Source: Trichoplax sp. H2
Lineage: Eukaryota; Placozoa; Uniplacotomia; Trichoplacea
Assembly (NCBI GenBank): GCA_003344405.1
Contig: NOWV01000034.1
Span: 1 to 64,000 of the forward strand
Reading direction: 5' to 3'
DNA length: 64,000 nucleotides
Both the position numbers and the translations under genes were made by a program. The notes below the pieces were generated by a model. The model worked only from the letters and a program-made list of their open reading frames with translations. It did not search any database and was not told the origin of the DNA. Shown here in pieces: positions 62,987 through 64,000 of this stretch (the first letter of the stretch is position 1; each line of letters starts with the position of its first letter).

Positions 62987-63372
62987 TTAGAAAGAAATGG
63001 CTTTAAATAATTGAAGAACTAGGTTCTGGTTTCCAACATTAAAAGTAACATTGATGTTGTCTTCGCACCACTTTATATAAAATGGTGTCTGAAGTAACGA
63101 TAGCGTAGTAATTCTATTTCATCCATTTATCCTACATACAGATACAATATGGATAATCGTATCGAGTTCATCTCGCATATTGGAATACGTATCAGTTGAT
63201 AAATCGAACCTACAAATCCTTACTTCATCGCTGAAGTACGTTTTTAACTCACATAGCATAATACCTATCCAAGGTTTAATAGTAGTTTTAAACTGTAACA
63301 TCAACAGTACAGTTGCTATTCATGTGATACCCGTAGATCCAGTGGAAAGATTAACTCATTATCGTAATCCAT
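62987..63372 (-). CDS. candidate three-exon small gene, unidentified
   Basis: Minus-strand exons 63372-63331, 63292-63140 and 63088-62987 join in phase 0 at both junctions (CGG|GTATCA to GATGTTACAG; TCT|GTATGT to TTACTTCAG) to give 98 residues. The protein starts MDYDNELIFPLDLRFKTTI, continues CELKTYFSDEVRICRFDLS and ends VTFNVGNQNLVLQLFKAIS. Composition is that of a folded protein with alternating hydrophobic strands. The introns would be 38 and 51 nt, the first unusually short, so the exons may instead be part of a larger gene running beyond 63.4 kb. A plus-strand ORF across the same bases (63180-63410) is judged a shadow. No family is recognised. Confidence 0.42.
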
Positions 63373-64000
63373 CCTGTTTACAGGCGATTATCATCTATTC
63401 CTGTATGTAGGTTACATTACACGATCTACCTATAACGAAAGTAATGTTTATCATATTTTTAAAGTAATAATTATAATCACGCAAGCTATCAATACTTGAC
63501 TTCGTATTTTATACCCCCGTAGCCAAAGTACTTCTAATTATTCCCCTCATATGCACATATGTAATACATCAACAATTGTAATATAAGGTTAGGGCTGTCG
63601 TATCTAATTTTAAATCATGACGTTGGCAGTATAAGATAATATCTACTACTGCCATGTAGCAACATAGTCAGTGCATCACGTTTATCAAATATCGGTATCT
63701 TGTTTAATCGAACACACGCATGAATCTAGCAAGTTAAACATTTTATTGGCTTTACAATTTTATAGCATAACAGCGCTTTTGAAATTACACATCATACAGT
63801 GTAAATTAGTTGCAACATAAAATATCCTCAGCAAGATTATAACCTATTGCTACTAGAAATAGCCTTCAAATCAACAAAACACTGACTTAGGAAATCTTTC
63901 TCCTAAAAAAAATTAAGCATAATGATTATCAATAACATGCCACGTAAGGTATTAGTAAACATAGAAGATTAAGCTATACCTGTTGAGCGGAGATACTCTT
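63373..64000. other. right edge of the window
   Basis: AT-rich sequence with no recognised gene. It could contain upstream exons or the promoter of the 62987-63372 candidate. Confidence 0.45.

Noticed and set aside
63180-63410. Plus-strand ORF that can be extended upstream to more than 100 codons
   Set aside because: Ser/Ile/Val/Asn-biased composition and no acceptor. The minus strand gives three phase-consistent exons instead, although certainty is limited.
1-64000. tRNA, rRNA, CRISPR array, bacterial operon or viral gene content
   Set aside because: None seen. No cloverleaf-type sequence was noticed by eye, and the gene structures are animal-type. A covariance-model scan could still find small RNAs.

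Overview
This is a eukaryotic, animal-type nuclear window. It is strongly AT-rich, has no bacterial-style gene packing, and its recognisable genes are intron-split with GT-AG junctions. The families seen are metazoan: Achaete-scute-like bHLH factors, a JIP-type JNK scaffold, AEBP2, SWSAP1, TSPO and mitochondrial ribosomal protein mL23. The low GC, short introns and early-animal gene set suggest a placozoan (Trichoplax/Hoilungia type). That is inference, because no species-diagnostic sequence was checked.

The left half (1-36 kb) is gene-poor. It carries three single-exon bHLH genes of Achaete-scute type at about 7.6 kb (+), 21.9 kb (+) and 35.2 kb (-), separated by 12-14 kb of non-coding DNA. 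That DNA contains two solo LTRs with intact 5-bp target-site duplications (17333-17885 and 24851-25292), a third LTR end running into a gap, a cluster of CAAAGTCCA motifs, and three 20-N assembly gaps. Each gap is flanked by near-identical duplicated sequence, which looks like two haplotypes placed end to end.

The right half (38-64 kb) is gene-richer. In order it holds TSPO-like gene 1 (+), TSPO-like gene 2 (-, convergent with gene 1 and with the same intron position), a seven-exon JIP1/2-like scaffold (+), mL23 (+, four exons, with a possible antisense gene in intron 1), an AEBP2 homologue (-, five exons), a 0.8-kb tandem repeat, a SWSAP1-like RAD51-paralogue ATPase (+) and an unidentified three-exon small gene (-). 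All multi-exon models were built by eye from splice sites, matching phases and family alignment recalled from memory. No alignment or transcript data were available.

The genes do not form one pathway. The bHLH cluster is the one group with probable shared origin and regulation. TSPO, mL23 and JIP touch mitochondrial, translation and stress-kinase functions; AEBP2 and SWSAP1 belong to chromatin and recombination.
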